Shown: positions 22,807-35,214, counted from the stretch's first letter. The stretch is DNA of 64,000 nucleotides from Morchella semilibera (GCA_009192285.1 CM018603.1:1-64000); one strand, 5' to 3'. The notes: generated from the sequence alone by a model not told the origin. Numbers and translations: made by a program.

Positions 22807-24690
22807 GACATGCACTCGACGGCCAACTTTCTATGTCGGATAATGAAAGACCTCACTGAATCGCCGCGGGTGCAAGGCACGCCTGGGAGCACTTACCTAT
22901 GTCCCCTACATCCCACGGTACATGTAAAGCACGTCCCCCTAATTAGCTAGCTAGTTAATTATCACTCATTAATCACAAAGTCGAAATTTTAGTTGTAACG
23001 CGCGAGACAATGTACTACGGGGGTAGGGGTAAGTCTGTAGAAATTCTGGAAATGATTCAACTCTAAACCGAACCCCATTATTCCGGCCGCCCCTCAGATG
23101 TGTATATACAGGCAGATTGAAAGTCTGGGGGACCAAAGCTGTAAGCTCTAAATTGAGGTGAACGGGGGTGGAAAAAGGGGGGGGGCATATATATAGGCCC
23201 CCCCAATAACAGCTCTAGAGGCCCAGGAGGAGCGAATTTGCGAATTGATATCCATAGTTCAAGATAGAGCCCCTGCAACTCGCGGTCACGAGGTGGCTAC
23301 CCCTAGTATATAAGTACTTTATATACATGCATGCATGCACGCGCGCGCACTATATAGCTATGACAATTCAGTTGTAGTTTCCGTATTTCTACTGTGTAGA
23401 CGGTTCGTAGGTGTGCACTGGTTTTGTGTAAGCTAATGTGTGTTGATTTTTGTGTATGCATCTACGCAGTTTTTTTTTTTTTGGCAAAAATCCTAATATC
23501 TCTCCATCAAGCTCATTCACCAAAGACACGAGCTTACACCCAACTATCAATAGGCCGTTGAATTTAATACACAAAGCCCAAGAAGAGCTTATGTCTCATT
23601 CACCAGTTCTCTCGAAACGTGCCTGAAGGCACTCGATAAATTGGCTCTCTCAGGCCAGGGATTATCGCGATTTGTTGAAGGCCCTCAAAAGCGTCCTTGA
23701 CCCAACGCCGCCAAGACTTATAATTAGTGAAGTGCTGGATCACCACACAATCGATTAGACCTAGCATAGGGGTAGGCTTGTTAGCGCCATAGGATTTTTC
23801 CTGCATGCGATATTCCTATACCAAATTATGATTTAAAAAGGAATCTAGTTATCGGTAATAACCAGTTAATCAGCCTACTACAAAAACCAGGCCAGCCAGA
23901 CGGGTCTTCGGGTGCACCTATATGTTCCTGAGATTATGCGGCAATGAGTCAGCTTGACAACCCAAGGTAAAAAAGGTAGGGTAGCTAACTCATTTATAAG
24001 CATCCCTTCACCCTTGGTTCAATCCACTAGATATTGATCTATGTACACGCTATAGCTCTCATAATAGGGGGATTCAGCATCAACCTAGCACGGACCACTA
24101 GGCCAAGAAGTATTTATTTTGGCACTCAATGTGGTTAGTGAGCCTAACCAAACTTGAATTCCTAGGGTAAATAACCACCTAGAAGGTGTCAATTTTTGTA
24201 AAATCAAGCGCAAAACTCAAACACACTGAATTTTTCAAACCAAGTCTAATGTGTAGACCAGATACTAAATAACATAGCTTGAAGTTTTAAAAGTACAAGA
24301 TATGCCATGGCTGTTGGCAAAAAAAATTACATGTTAGAGACTCTGGTTTTGAACCCAAAATTTTATATGGGGGAAACTGGTTGCCACTTACACTGAGGGT
24401 CTGTGCCCAATAAACAAAAAATAATAAAAATACCCGCCTAGACACTTTGCTGAATCCGTCTAATAGATCAGGCAGATGAGGTTGATGAAACAAATAAATA
24501 TCCTGGAAATTAATCCCTAACAATTGGAATAACCCTCAGCCGACTACTAGCCTAGCCAGGTAGCTGAAAATCATTTTTGATTTGCCCTATGAGAGTTTCA
24601 ACTGCCTAAGGGATAACGTATCCCATTAACATACTTTACGGCGAAACCGCCCATGAAAGGGATTCCGCTCGGCGCCGAGGGCGCCGAGCC
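22807..24690. other. Gene-free stretch with an A-MITE fragment
   Basis: 23631-23690 matches part of MITE A (ACTCG.TAAATTGGCT, GGCCAGGGATTA). A GCATGCATGCACGCGCGCGC simple repeat lies near 23330. No gene recognised. Confidence 0.4.
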
Positions 24691-24900
24691 AGAGGCAGCA
24701 AACGAGCCCCGATGATTGTAGAAAGAGTACGAACCAAACTACAACGCACAATAGGTCGACTATCACAGAGAGAAGGATGGGCAGGACAGCCACTTAACTT
24801 GGGAATTTTTGAGCCATCGCATCAACCCCTACTTATGTTACAACCTCTTGATGTCGGCCTGTTCAGTCCCCTACAAACCCATCATAATGAATGCGCATAT
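24690..24900 (+). pseudogene. Remnant of a pogo/Fot1-type transposase
   Basis: The plus-strand frame includes LQPLDVGLFSPLQ, the conserved block after the catalytic core in DDE_1 (pogo, Fot1, Tigger) transposases. The N-terminal helix-turn-helix, the catalytic aspartates and the element ends are not visible. A decayed DNA-transposon fragment. Confidence 0.55.
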
Positions 24901-27339
24901 CCGAGCCCATTTCGTTCCTTATGTTCTCTCTCATGCATTAGCGTTGCCTTTGTAGGAGGTTTATGGAATTTCACAAGCAATTTCAAGACTGATATTACAG
25001 CAGACGGCTTACCCGGATATAGTTTACAGCTAAAGTGAGGGTCACATAACCCTCATGCATGAGAGAGATTTCGCCAATGTCTCATACGTCCAGGACATAG
25101 CTTACAATTTGAAAAACCAGGGTTAGGGTTTCTTCAATTGTTTTCCGCCAAGTTAGTACTTGGCATGCCAAGCGAAGAAGGAATCGGGATTACCCCAGAG
25201 GAACCCTCTCTACATGGAAATTAAAAACTCCACCATTATGCTAGTCACTAGTATATTTATGGGAGTAGATCTCCCAATTTCTATGCACTGATAGGCTGCA
25301 AGGGCCGAAGTTTACACACCTACCCTCCATAGCTTCTCCTTATAGCAGATTCATCCTGTATGGGGACAGAGGGGTGACGGCTCTTTGGGTGGGTATTTAA
25401 AGGGAAGAGACAGATGGAACGATCGACACCCGTATCACACCACATAGCCTAGTGCCAAGACAATACACCAAGCCGCTTGGGTGCACGCAATGGATATCCA
25501 AGGTCTTGGCGGCGAAGAAAGCACCGATACTGGATTAATTCGTCTCGGCGGGCGCTCGTATTGGCGTTGAAATTGCTTGTTCTGGTCATTTACCTAGTGG
25601 GCGTCCCCTGGTCTTCTGCTGTCCTCTGAGACGAATTACTACGGTACTAAAGTGAAGGGGAGGCGCCTACAATACCGATGACGTAGGTTCTTCCATAACG
25701 GGTCCAGGGTAGAGGCAGTGTCCTTGGGTGAGATTGTTTTATAAACTGTGTGCTCAAGCGTTTTTACGGATTGATAGGGCGGCAGTCGCGTTGGTCATGG
25801 ACTATCACTCGGGCATGGGTAATCACTCGGGCACGGGTAATCACTCGGCTCAATCGTTTTCACCTGCTTCCATCCCGTTCTCAGCCATTACGCCCCCACT
25901 TCCACTTGTCTGGCCCTAGCTAGCAATATTGTATTGGGCGGGGGATCAAACCCAGTGACATTAACGGCTAGGTCAAAATCTATAGGATAGGAAATCCGTG
26001 TGTGGGTGGTTGTTGGGTGGAGGATTCGTGCCGGTGATACAGGGTGAGGTCATATGTATCTCCTGTACCATGTACGTACTTAGGTGGGCAGGTTTCAAAC
26101 ATGCTACGGGCTATTTCCAACGTGGTCAGCTGCAGGTTCTGGTGGTCTTGTTATCGCTGATCTGATCTGAACATATAGTGGCATTTAGAGCCTAGCTGCT
26201 TCGTCCTTTTTTTTTCTCGTTTAATTCATACTCGTAATGCTTTGCGCTTTATCATCAGTTTATGATTCTGTGACCTGAAACTCGTCCTGAGGATACATCA
26301 GCGTCTTTCTAATATCGGATACTCCTGCACGCCATTAGAGGGAATGACAGACGCTACTGGGTCATAGTGCGCGGGTAGGATGGAGAGATCTCCACCGCGT
26401 TTTTTCAGCCCGAGACCGCAGGCTAGTCCTGATGGATCATATCACTGGACTTGGGCCTACCTACACTAGTGGGGCTTAATCTTTTCATTATCCGTATGTG
26501 GCCCCATGGCTACGATACCCTAGTAGGAGTTGTAATGGGCCCGGTACGTAGGGACTAAGGAGACTCAGTTGATGAATAACCTAGCTATCTTCGCCCCCAT
26601 TTATGTACCAGGGTGTAAAGAGTTGCTTAGCTGAGGTGATTGCTGCAACCGTATATGAATAATTAGCTCTTGTGGATTGTCATTATATGCCTCATGTCTC
26701 CTCTAAACCTACCAGACGGGGTTAGCGATGGGGCGGGCGGTCACTCTAAGAACTAGGCGTAGAAGATTAGTTATATTTGCGGGCGCTGGGATATACCGTT
26801 GGAGGAAGTGCCAAAGCAAGAGAGGTTGGTTGGGATAGGCCCCCAGTGCCTGCTGCTGTTATAGTTGAATGGCCTGCTCCACGAGGGCACCGGTAATTTG
26901 GCGTATGTCCGAAGCATTTCTAGAGATCTCTTAAGAGGCACCAATATATGGAAACATTCCGATGTGAGAAGAGCCCGATCCGGTACTAGTAATAAGTCAC
27001 CGATCCACGCAATCATAGCTGAGAGCCCAATGTACAGCGATGGGTAATAAGTGATGGAACGCGGAGTCAAAAAAAGCCTCTCTACCTATTCGCAAATTAT
27101 GAGGATTATAGATTATCATTCGCCCCCCTACCTACCTCCCTTGTTGGGATTATTGTTGCGATCCCGGGAAAATATATCCTTACTGTAATAATGGTGGCAA
27201 GGTCTAGATCACTCTTGTATTATATTAATTTCGTCACTACTGTTTTTTTACCAAGATAATCATTGTTATAAAAGGGCCACTGAAATCTCTCTTGTATATA
27301 TTGGAGGCCTTCCCGTAAGGTATAGCGGATGTTCTATTG
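24900..27339. other. Gene-free stretch
   Basis: A two-unit repeat GGGCA(T/C)GGGTAATCACTC occurs at 25810-25845. A 99-codon minus-strand frame at 27070-26771 has no family I know. Nothing else supported. Confidence 0.4.
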
Positions 27340-27451
27340 GCGGATAGATCAAATTTTGGTGTTCTATCGAATAGAAGGGGGAGTCTATGTGTTTTTTTAT
27401 AGACCCCCCCCTAGAAGGGGGGGTCTATTCGATAGAAAAACTTCTATCCGC
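27340..27451. repeat. Inverted-repeat hairpin, possible small MITE
   Basis: GCGGATAG..TTCTATCGAATAGA at the left returns inverted at the right, around a C/G-run centre. About 112 bp. It lies directly beside an E solo LTR. Confidence 0.45.
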
Positions 27452-27459
27452 TTGAATAG

Positions 27460-27932
27460 TCTAACGGGGCGGGGTCGGGTTCAGGAATAACTAGGGGGAA
27501 ACAGGGTCGAGACAGGCTCGGCTCGGACTATACCAGAGTCGAGGCGGGTTCAGGTTCAGGTTCAGGGACGAGACGGAGACAGGAGGGCCGTAGCCAAAGT
27601 AATATATTACTAACAGAAAGAAGATGTTGCCTAAAGAGGCAGAAACATAGGAAAGAACGAGCACTATATATACAACTATTTCCTTACACCGATGACTCGT
27701 ACCATAGAATCCCATAGAAACACCTGCACTCTCGTACCACTCATACTATTTCCAATAGTTCCCATTCTATCCCATTACTACCTAATCCTTCCTAACGCTT
27801 ACATTCTATCACCCAAGTTCCTTCCTGATCCGTCATCCTACTTCCGACATCGACCGATACTATCCAAAAATCCTGTTCTGAAAGCGTCTTGGCGGAAGGC
27901 GACTCAGAGGTGCAGGGGGCTGAGCCGTGATA
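27460..27932 (-). mobile_element. Solo LTR, family E, copy 1
   Basis: On the minus strand it starts TATCACGG and ends CCGTTAGA, with 5-bp target duplications AATAG at 27455-27459 and 27933-27937. 473 bp. No internal region remains, so it is a fossil left by LTR-LTR recombination of an LTR retrotransposon. Confidence 0.9.
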
Positions 27933-28097
27933 AATAGAGCTTTTTTTGTAATGTCACCGCTTATTCAGCGGATTGAACCAGTTGTGATTGGGTTTATCTC
28001 GTTGAGCTACATGAGCTTCTCTACAAATTCTTCACTTCTAAACGGGCGCAAATTAATTCAGTCTGTCAATATAGTTGACTTGTAAGCAGAGTGTCTC

Positions 28098-29335
28098 ATG
28101 ATGATCTCCCTATTGCATCAACAACGAATCAGAAGAATTGCTCTTACCTTTTGCCTACTGCTTCTCCTAAGTGCTCAACAGTGCCGGAAAAGACGCAACC
28201 GTTTCTACCCGACAAGAGCTGAACTTCCACCAAATCCTCGAGCTAAGACCGCATGGCAACATCTCTACCAATCCCGGCAGAATAGAGCATATATTCTTAC
28301 AATGGGTGTTCATATTGCGGTTTTTGATGATCTGTTGGGAGTTAGTAGTTTTCAACAAGCTGTGGGAGTCAACACTAGTACCGAGATCTGATGTTCAATC
28401 ATTTGGGAATGCAAGAAATATTGCTAAATCCCTAGATGCAGCTGGAGCACTTGGAATAGATCTTCATCATTTGAATTCTACTATGATAGACTACAGCTTA
28501 CAGCAAATCTTCGGACTTACACCAGTTGTTTGCTAACGTTATGGGTTGTTTGCATTGCAACTATTGTTTTTGTGCTTGAAAAAATGAAAGCTGCACAGAT
28601 TAAATGGCCCAAGGGGGGGGGGTTGAGATATTTTTCTAACCTGATTAAAAATCGACACGCGCTGATCCGTAATGCATTCAGTTTTGTCGACGGTCTACAT
28701 TTTCCGATTGCTTGTTCATCAAGACTCAAAGTACAAAATACTTTTTATAATGGGTGGTGTGCATCATATTTTACCTCTAACGTCTTTGCTTTTGCACCTG
28801 AAGGTACAATTATACTTGCAACAATTAATGCATCGGATTCATGGCATAATGTTGTAGTTTCTCAAAAGCTTTTTCAATAGTTCATACATTTTACTCTCTC
28901 ACCATACTACCTTATTGCAGATACTGTATTCCCATCAACCAATAGTGAAATCGCTGGCTGTATTAAAACACCACCTAAAGCGAGCTTTACCAATTACGCG
29001 AATGATCCTCTCACTGCTGGAAAGTTTCAGAGATTTAATGAACAATGGGTTTCTGCACGTAAAGCAGCGGCGTGTAGTATGCAGTGTTTACAAGGGTCAT
29101 TTGGTAGATTGAAGCTTCCGATTCCTGCAGAGGACTCAGCATATAGATATGCAATTTTGGAGATATATGTAAGACTACATAATATACGGGCACACTGTAT
29201 CAGGATAAATCAGATTAAAACCGTATATAAATAAGTATGGAAGAGTGGCGGAGAGTATACAGAATTTGAGGAGATGCTATTCAAAGACATAAACAAAAAT
29301 GATCGCATTTGGAGATTTTACAATTTTGTACTTTA
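28098..29335 (+). pseudogene. Harbinger-type DDE transposase, inactive
   Basis: Recognisable blocks in order: LPPNPRAKTAWQHLYQ, SLDAAGALGIDLHHLNSTM, SLQQIFGLTP, FSFVDGLHFPIACSS, NTFYNGWCASYF, NASDSWHNV and LQGSFGRLKLP. These match fungal DDE_Tnp_4 / HARBI1-like nucleases. The blocks lie in more than one frame, so frameshifts are needed. In the active site the first Asp (VDG) remains. The second motif, usually SWHD, reads SWHN, and the third, usually AEW, reads AACS, so two of three metal-binding acidic residues are lost. It could not cut DNA even if the frame were open. Confidence 0.75.
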
Positions 29336-29870
29336 GAAAATATCCAACGGTATTTCTAGTTACAATTGATTCAGCCGGAAACTAAAATCTCCAGTTGGAA
29401 CCGAATACAATTCACTACCACCAGAAAATGAAGGCACTGTACTACCAATTTTATCAAGGTACATTAGTTTCATTTTTAGTTCCCTATTCTCCTCCTTCAA
29501 AGCTGAATTATTCTCCTCCAGCCTCTCAATTTTATCCTCCAATTTCTCAATCCTCAATTCAGATCAATTTTGTTGATTCTGCATGGCCTGTATCATACTG
29601 TAACGTTCTAAATGTTGAGTCATGCTAGCGATTTCAGACCCGAAATTGTTGAGGGAAGTGAAGATTTGATCTAGGGCCTGTTTAATCTGTGACACAACAG
29701 AGGGTTCTGTTGTACGGATACGCTATACTGAAATGCCATGCATTGGTAGTGGTGTAGAAGGAACTATAATCAAGCATCAGAATTTGAACAAAATATAGAA
29801 ATGTGGTATTTAGTTTACCTTTAGTAGTCTAAAGTACTAGCTTTTCCAATTAGACGTTCTCAACCGCTTC

Positions 29871-30947
29871 TGTCCCAGCGTCTTGACATCGGTCCCGACG
29901 GTTCAGTGGTCGTAGGGATGTTGTGATGGAAGAAGTTATATTAATTGAGGATGGGGTGAAATAGGGTGAGGTGGTCGTCATTAGGTTGCAGGAAGGATTG
30001 GTAATAGAAAGTGGTGAGATAGTGGGAAGGAAAACAAAGTGTGGTAGCGATAGATTGCTATTAGGTTCCATGAGCGAATGTGTGGGTCATATTGGACTGG
30101 GGGGGGGGGAAGTATTAAATAGCGGAGCTAAATGTTTTCCTTAGTTCTTTCTTTCTTTCCTCTCTGTCTCGTCTTCCTGTTTTTTCGGTATATAGGAATA
30201 TACTCCTATCCTCCAAAGCCATAGTTTCTCACACCCAAGACTTTGCCCTCTTCCGAGGAAAACCATTATATCTCTCATTGTTCTCATTGAGGTCCATCCG
30301 GTTCTCACTTGCTCTGTCTTGTGCTCTTTTGCCTTTGCCCTTATGCCTGACCGGTGATTATCTCGGTCTTCGTCGGTGTCCTTCTCGTCCTGGCTGTACT
30401 CCTCGAGCTCTTTTGTGTCATGATTGTCATCTTCTACTGTGCGTATCACGGCTTCATCTCCTGCACCTCGCCTCCCGCCAAGGCGTCTCCGGAGCAGGGT
30501 TGTTGGATAGTATCGGTCGATGTCGGAAGAAGAATGAGGGATTAGGAAGGAGCTCGGGTTATGGGATGTAAGCGCTAGGAAGGATTGGGTGGTAACGGAT
30601 AGAATTGGGGTTATTGGGATTAGTATGGGTGGTACGGGAGTGTAGTGGGTTCTATGGGATTCTATGGTATGTGTCATCGGTGCGGGGGAATAGTTGTATA
30701 TATAGTGTTCGTTCTTTCCTATGTTTTCGCCTCTTTAGGCAACGTCTTCTTTCTGTTAGCAATACATTACTTTGGCTTCGGCCCTTCTGTGTTTGCCTCG
30801 TCCCCGAATCTGAATCTGAACCTGAACCTGTCTCGCCTTGGGTATATCCCGAGCCGATCCTGTACTGTCTCCGTTCCTGAGATCTATCCCGTCTCGTCCC
30901 TGAACCCGACCCCGCCCCGTTAGAGTGCGTTAGGTTACTCCGTCACA
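29871..30947 (+). mobile_element. Solo LTR, family F, copy 1, carrying an E solo LTR
   Basis: Starts TGTCCCAGCG and ends CCGTCACA, with 5-bp target duplications GCTTC at 29866-29870 and 30948-30952. About 590 bp once the nested E LTR is discounted. A fossil LTR with no internal region. Confidence 0.9.
30444..30924 (+). mobile_element. Solo LTR, family E, copy 2
   Basis: Starts TATCACGG, ends CCGTTAGA, 481 bp, with target duplications GTGCG at 30439-30443 and 30925-30929. It lies inside F copy 1; F copies 2 and 3 show the unoccupied site. Confidence 0.92.
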
Positions 30948-31359
30948 GCTTCTGTCTCCACTACCAATTCATACTGATCATCCTCGCTATCATCATTCAA
31001 AGTCTCTATACCGATCTTTCCCCCAATACTCGCAGATATTCCCTTTGCCCAAAGTACCTCCACTGGCTGATTGGGATCACCTGTAGATTTGGCTCATTTC
31101 ACCATATCTGTAAATTGCTTTTTGAGCCATTGGGCATCCCTTCCTTTTCTACGCGCATGTAATAATTTATCTGTATACTTTCCAGATACAGTTTCCCAAA
31201 GATCTGCACCAAATGGTAATACTTCCTCGCATATCTTCAATAACCGCTGCTGATCAAACACAGTAAATGCCTATGCACCTTTTGGTTTACCCTCTTGCAG
31301 TCTCTTCATTGGAATTGTAGTTTCAGCTAATTCTGTATTCTCAGAAACCCTGATGCTCT

Positions 31360-31883
31360 CGGCGTTCTAGGTGCTCTCGGCAATTTTGGCGTCAGAAGGG
31401 ATCATATGCGATTGGGTCTTGCGCTGAAGGGAATTGAGGGGAAGCTGCACTTAACAGGTAGGTGAAAAACTAACCCTAACTTAGAATAGCATATTCTTTA
31501 TTTGATTAGCTACTGAATAGAACTTTTCTTTACTTGTGGGAACTAAGTCTATCCTGAGGACACTCTTTATTGCAAATAGTACACCTCTGCTATAGCTTAC
31601 GGGAAGGCATCCATTATGAGACATCACAAGAATTACGTCTGCTCCTATGGTCAATATCACGGACATCTCTACCTGCCTCTCTACCTTCCTACGCGCAGAT
31701 TACAGGACATATTTGGAGGTGTGGCGTGGTTTCACGCTTTGCAGGAGATATACCGTAGTCTGCCAAGGGCTTTCAAACTTTGGTACGCGTGACATTCAGA
31801 TCACTCCCTAGGTTTGGTGCAGAGATAGACTGGCATACGAGATTACGGGAGTGTTGTCTTCGTAGTGGTTTAGGCAGGCGTTG
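31360..31883. other. Spacer between Harbinger 1 and F copy 2
   Basis: Probably holds the right end of Harbinger 1, but no inverted repeat is clear. No gene seen. Confidence 0.3.
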
Positions 31884-32655
31884 TGTCCCAGCGTCTTGGC
31901 ATTTGTTCCGATAGTTCGGTAGGCGATGCACGGTTGTGGTTGTTAGGGTAATGTTAAGCGAGAGTGGGGAATGCGAGGTGGAGGCTGTCGTCATTAGGTT
32001 CTGGGAGGTTCGATGGCATGATGGATTGGTAATGTAGAATAGCAGAGATGGTGGGGAGGATTACGGGGTGTGGTAGTGACGGGTTTCTATGAGGTTCTAT
32101 GAGCGAAAGTGTGAGTTATAGCGGACTAGTGGAGGAGGTGTGTTAAATAGCGGGGATAGATGTTTTCCTTAGTTCTTTTTCTCTTTTCTCTCTGTCTCGT
32201 CTTCCTGTTATCTCGGTACATACATCAGCAAACTCAACTTATGACTGGAGTCTCCCAGCAGTCTCCCGGGTCTCCTGAGAGTCTCCTGAGACTCCTGGAG
32301 ATTTTTTGAGTCTCCTGAGGCTCAGGAGACATCAGGAGACAAATGAAGTCTTGCTGATGTAGGAATCTACTCCTATTTCCAAGCCAGAGCCTCTCGTACC
32401 AAATACTTGATCCTCTGACGAGAGGAAACTCATAGCATCTTTCATCGTTCTCGTTGAGGTCCATCTGGTCCTCACTTTCCCTGCCTTGTGTCCTCGTGCC
32501 CTTGCTCTTGCCTTTGCCTTCACCCTTGCCTGTGCTTGTGCCTGCTCGGTGCTATCTTTGTCTTCATCGGTCTCCTCGTCGCTTCGGCTGTGCCCCTCGG
32601 GTCCTTCTGCGTCATCATTGTCATCTTCTTCTTTGCGTCGGGTTACTCCGTCACA
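31884..32655 (+). mobile_element. Solo LTR, family F, copy 2, carrying a D MITE
   Basis: Starts TGTCCCAGCG, ends CCGTCACA. Flanking pentamers CGTTG (31879-31883) and CGTTA (32656-32660) match at four of five bases. A 137-bp D MITE lies inside at 32223-32359. Confidence 0.88.
32223..32359. mobile_element. MITE family D (137 bp), copy in F LTR 2
   Basis: Starts CATCAGCAA, ends TTGCTGATG; 2-bp target duplication TA (32221-32222 and 32360-32361). The unoccupied site, GGTATATAGGAATC, is visible in F copy 3. The inside is built of AGTCTCC/CTCCTGAG words and a palindromic block around CTCCTGAGGCTCAGGAG. Confidence 0.93.
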
Positions 32656-32660
32656 CGTTA

Positions 32661-33389
32661 TTTGGGTTGACGCTTGATCACAGTACAGTTAACCTCCATT
32701 CACTTGACCCTTATATCTAGATCTAGAGCCGGAGTCTCGAAGAATAAAGAAGGGAGAGGAGGGGGAAGTCGTCAACCAAAGATATTGGGTAGAGCCACAG
32801 CTACCCATACGAAGAAAAGCCAGCTAGTTCGGATATGCACAGCCAGCCAGCTTTGGGGGAAAAATCCTAGGGTATGTAGCCGATAAACCATAGGTGATAT
32901 GAGGGGGACTAGTATTATGAGTATGCTGATTGCAATCTACCTTCCCCGTCTAGAATCTGAAAAATACAATCCACCACTACTATATTCATTGGGCAATGCC
33001 AGTGGAATTCATCTGGCCCGGGTTGCTCTTGGATGGCTGAGTGGGTAGGCCTCCAGGTGTCCGTGTTGTGCTGATTTGGAAATTTCCGAGGGTATGCAAG
33101 GTTGCAGCTTCAAATCCTATAGAAAAATAGTAATTCAGGGGATATTAATCGTGGTTTCCTTTCCAGACTTGGCATGTGGGCTGATTTCTGCTTCATGGAG
33201 AGGGTTTTCCAGTACTGGGCACCCAAATAGGACATGCACTAAACAGGGAAGCGATTCGGGAGACTCAAACATCGGCGGTTGAGGAAGAGAATATTTAACA
33301 GAACTTATAGTCTCCAGTATTCTCAATATCTCTTGCTATAGTCAATTGGACAAGATGAGGAATGCTCACCTCATTTATCAGGTGTACGA
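32661..33389. other. Gene-free stretch with a tRNA-like segment
   Basis: Apart from the tRNA-like piece at 33017-33125 nothing is recognised. Confidence 0.35.
33017..33125 (+). other. tRNA-like segment, perhaps a SINE head or decayed tRNA
   Basis: A TGGCTGAGTGGGTAGG A-box-like word, as in class II tRNAs (Ser/Leu), and GCTTCAAATCC resembling a B box lie about 70 bases apart. The acceptor and anticodon arms do not pair well, so it is not a working tRNA as it stands. Confidence 0.3.
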
Positions 33390-33526
33390 TATCAGCAAGA
33401 CTTCATTTGTCTCCTGATATCTCCTGAGCCTCAGGAGACTCAAAAAATCTCCAGGAGTCTCAGGAGACTCTCAGGAGACCCGGGAGACTGTTGGGAGACT
33501 GCAGTCATAAGTTGAGTTTGCTGATG
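33390..33526. mobile_element. MITE family D (137 bp), copy in spacer DNA
   Basis: Opposite orientation to the copy at 32223. Starts TATCAGCAAG (one change from the usual C), ends TTGCTGATG; flanked by GA at 33388-33389 and 33527-33528. Confidence 0.9.
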
Positions 33527-33974
33527 GACCTCTTGCTAGACTGCACGTTCCTTGAGAGAAAAATTCTGAACATTAGAGCGTATTGGCCACGGCTGATTTG
33601 GCAAATTTTAAGCTCAAATTCTGAATTCTTAACAACTGGCAGGGTAAGTTACACTATACCCTATGAGTGGTGTGACATAGCCGGCATTCAACTCCATCCT
33701 ACAACAACTCGCTTGAGTAGACAATTTGAAGGTACCTGTTATTCTTTCCCTATCAGATAAATCATAACTAACTCAAGACAGATGCGCAATGAATGATTCT
33801 GAAGCACTAAACAGTTCAGCTCCAAAGAGTGTTTCCCCCAGACAGTTTTATGACCCTAGAAAAGTGAGAGATTAATTTCAAAACATACCCGGAAACATTG
33901 AAGGGTAGGAAACACTCAAGGGTCTCAATTGGGAGCGAAAAAGAAAGCTTTTATTAATAGTCTGGTAGAGGTTA

Positions 33975-35092
33975 CACGATCGGAAATGCCAAGAATGCTG
34001 AGAACGCCGAGGGTGCTGGTCCAAACAGAAATTCAGATCTAGAAGGTGTCGCAAGTGCATCAGGCTGCGATATTAGGCAAGAACCAAACACTATGATCTC
34101 CATGCCGGGTCCCATAGTATCTGCTAAAGCCTGCTTTGAAGAAGCATGAGACCTTACAAGAGCAATTCTGGATGTGAATCCATACAATGAGGGTCTTGGT
34201 AAAGCTACTGCCGCATGGGATAAAGTACTAGGAAGACTCAATGAAGGAAATAAGTAAGTCAGTTTTGATAATCCGTTAATAATTAATTACTAATATTAAG
34301 GTATGGAGGGTTTGTCGGGAAGAAGCCAATTTATTTACAAACCCGTATCAAAGATCTAATTTCTTTTAAAGAAAATCCACTTCGTACAAGTTCAGGAGAT
34401 ATTGGGAGAAATAAGTTTGGGTTAAACGATAGTGCAGTAAGTAAACTTTGGATTATCTTTATTGTGGTTGGTACTGATATCTATTGGCACAGTTAACGAG
34501 ATTAGCTGGAATTATGGAAAAAGTTGCGAATGTAATTGAAGAAGAAAAATTACTTCGGGCTAGGAAGAATATGATTGCAGAAAGAAAAAGTCAGACTGAT
34601 ATGGAAGATCATGAACGGGGATTGGCAATTAGGAAGTTATCTTTGATGGAGCACGTAACTGCTAGGGAAGCAAACAATATTCTATCTAATCCGGACAACC
34701 AAATAGTCAACAGTTCTCAACGCAAAAGGCAACTGATAAGAAGACGACAAAGATTACTACGGGACAATAATGATCAAGTCACAGAGTTGAATAGCAACGT
34801 TGATGGACTAACAAGCAATCCACCTTTTAATACACCGCTTCCACAGTTTGGCAATGATAATGGTGGAGGAGGAACAGGTTTTGGTTTGCGGCAGAGACAG
34901 GGTTTAAAGGATTCTGCTACTGCTCAGTTACTACTGCTGTTTCATGACTTTACAAAGGATAGGGAAGCAAAAAGAAATAGAGATATGAATGATTTGAAGG
35001 AAAGTATACGGTCTTTAGAACTGAAGCTTCAGGAGATGATGCAAATTTTGCGAAATATACGGGATGATGCACAATTGACCACTAAGAGATAA
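33975..35092 (+). pseudogene. Harbinger 2 companion protein (Myb/SANT-like plus coiled coil)
   Basis: Three exons: about 33975-34250, then an intron with GTAAGT donor and ACTAATATTAAG acceptor, a second exon starting YGGFVGKK and ending GLNDSA before another GTAAGT, and a third from 34493 to the stop at 35092. The first part holds DLTRAILDVNPYNEGLGKAT..WDKVLGRLNE, a trihelix/SANT-type DNA-binding fold seen in fungal transposon accessory proteins. The third exon is long and charged, with coiled-coil stretches such as EEEKLLRARKNMIAER. One in-frame stop (TGA at 34147-34149) is the only break I see, so it is nearly intact. It lies convergent with the transposase that follows. Confidence 0.6.
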
Positions 35093-35214
35093 ATTATAAT
35101 ACTAGTAATACCATTTATATACGTTTGAGATATTGAGATAAAGATGGAGGAAAAAATTGAAAATAGTGACACGTTTCAGATCCATACAAACAAATATGAA
35201 TCTTAGTTAGCAAA

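Larger units (their letters stand above)
29360..31340 (-). pseudogene. Harbinger companion protein (SANT/Myb-like plus coiled coil), broken
   Basis: Minus strand. The upstream part (about 31290-30953) reads AFTVFDQQRLLKICEEVLPF, then a helix with RRKGRDAQWLKKQFTDM and STGDPNQPVEVLWAKGI. This is the fungal SANT-like domain usually seen as KPTGDP..P..V..AK in transposon accessory genes. The rest (29870-29360) codes for a coiled coil, RIEKLEDKIERLEENN, ending at 29360. At least two in-frame stops and the F LTR inserted at 29871-30947 disrupt it. It lies tail-to-tail with the transposase. Confidence 0.65.
28090..31350. mobile_element. PIF/Harbinger-type DNA transposon 1
   Basis: A two-gene element: DDE transposase on the plus strand (28098-29335) and a convergent SANT/Myb-like plus coiled-coil gene on the minus strand (31340-29360). 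This arrangement is known for Harbinger-type elements, where both proteins are needed for transposition. An F solo LTR that itself carries an E solo LTR sits between the genes. I could not define the terminal repeats. Confidence 0.7.

Noticed and set aside
30141-30677. 178-codon minus-strand frame with acidic composition
   Set aside because: Lies across the F LTR and the nested E LTR; it is LTR sequence.
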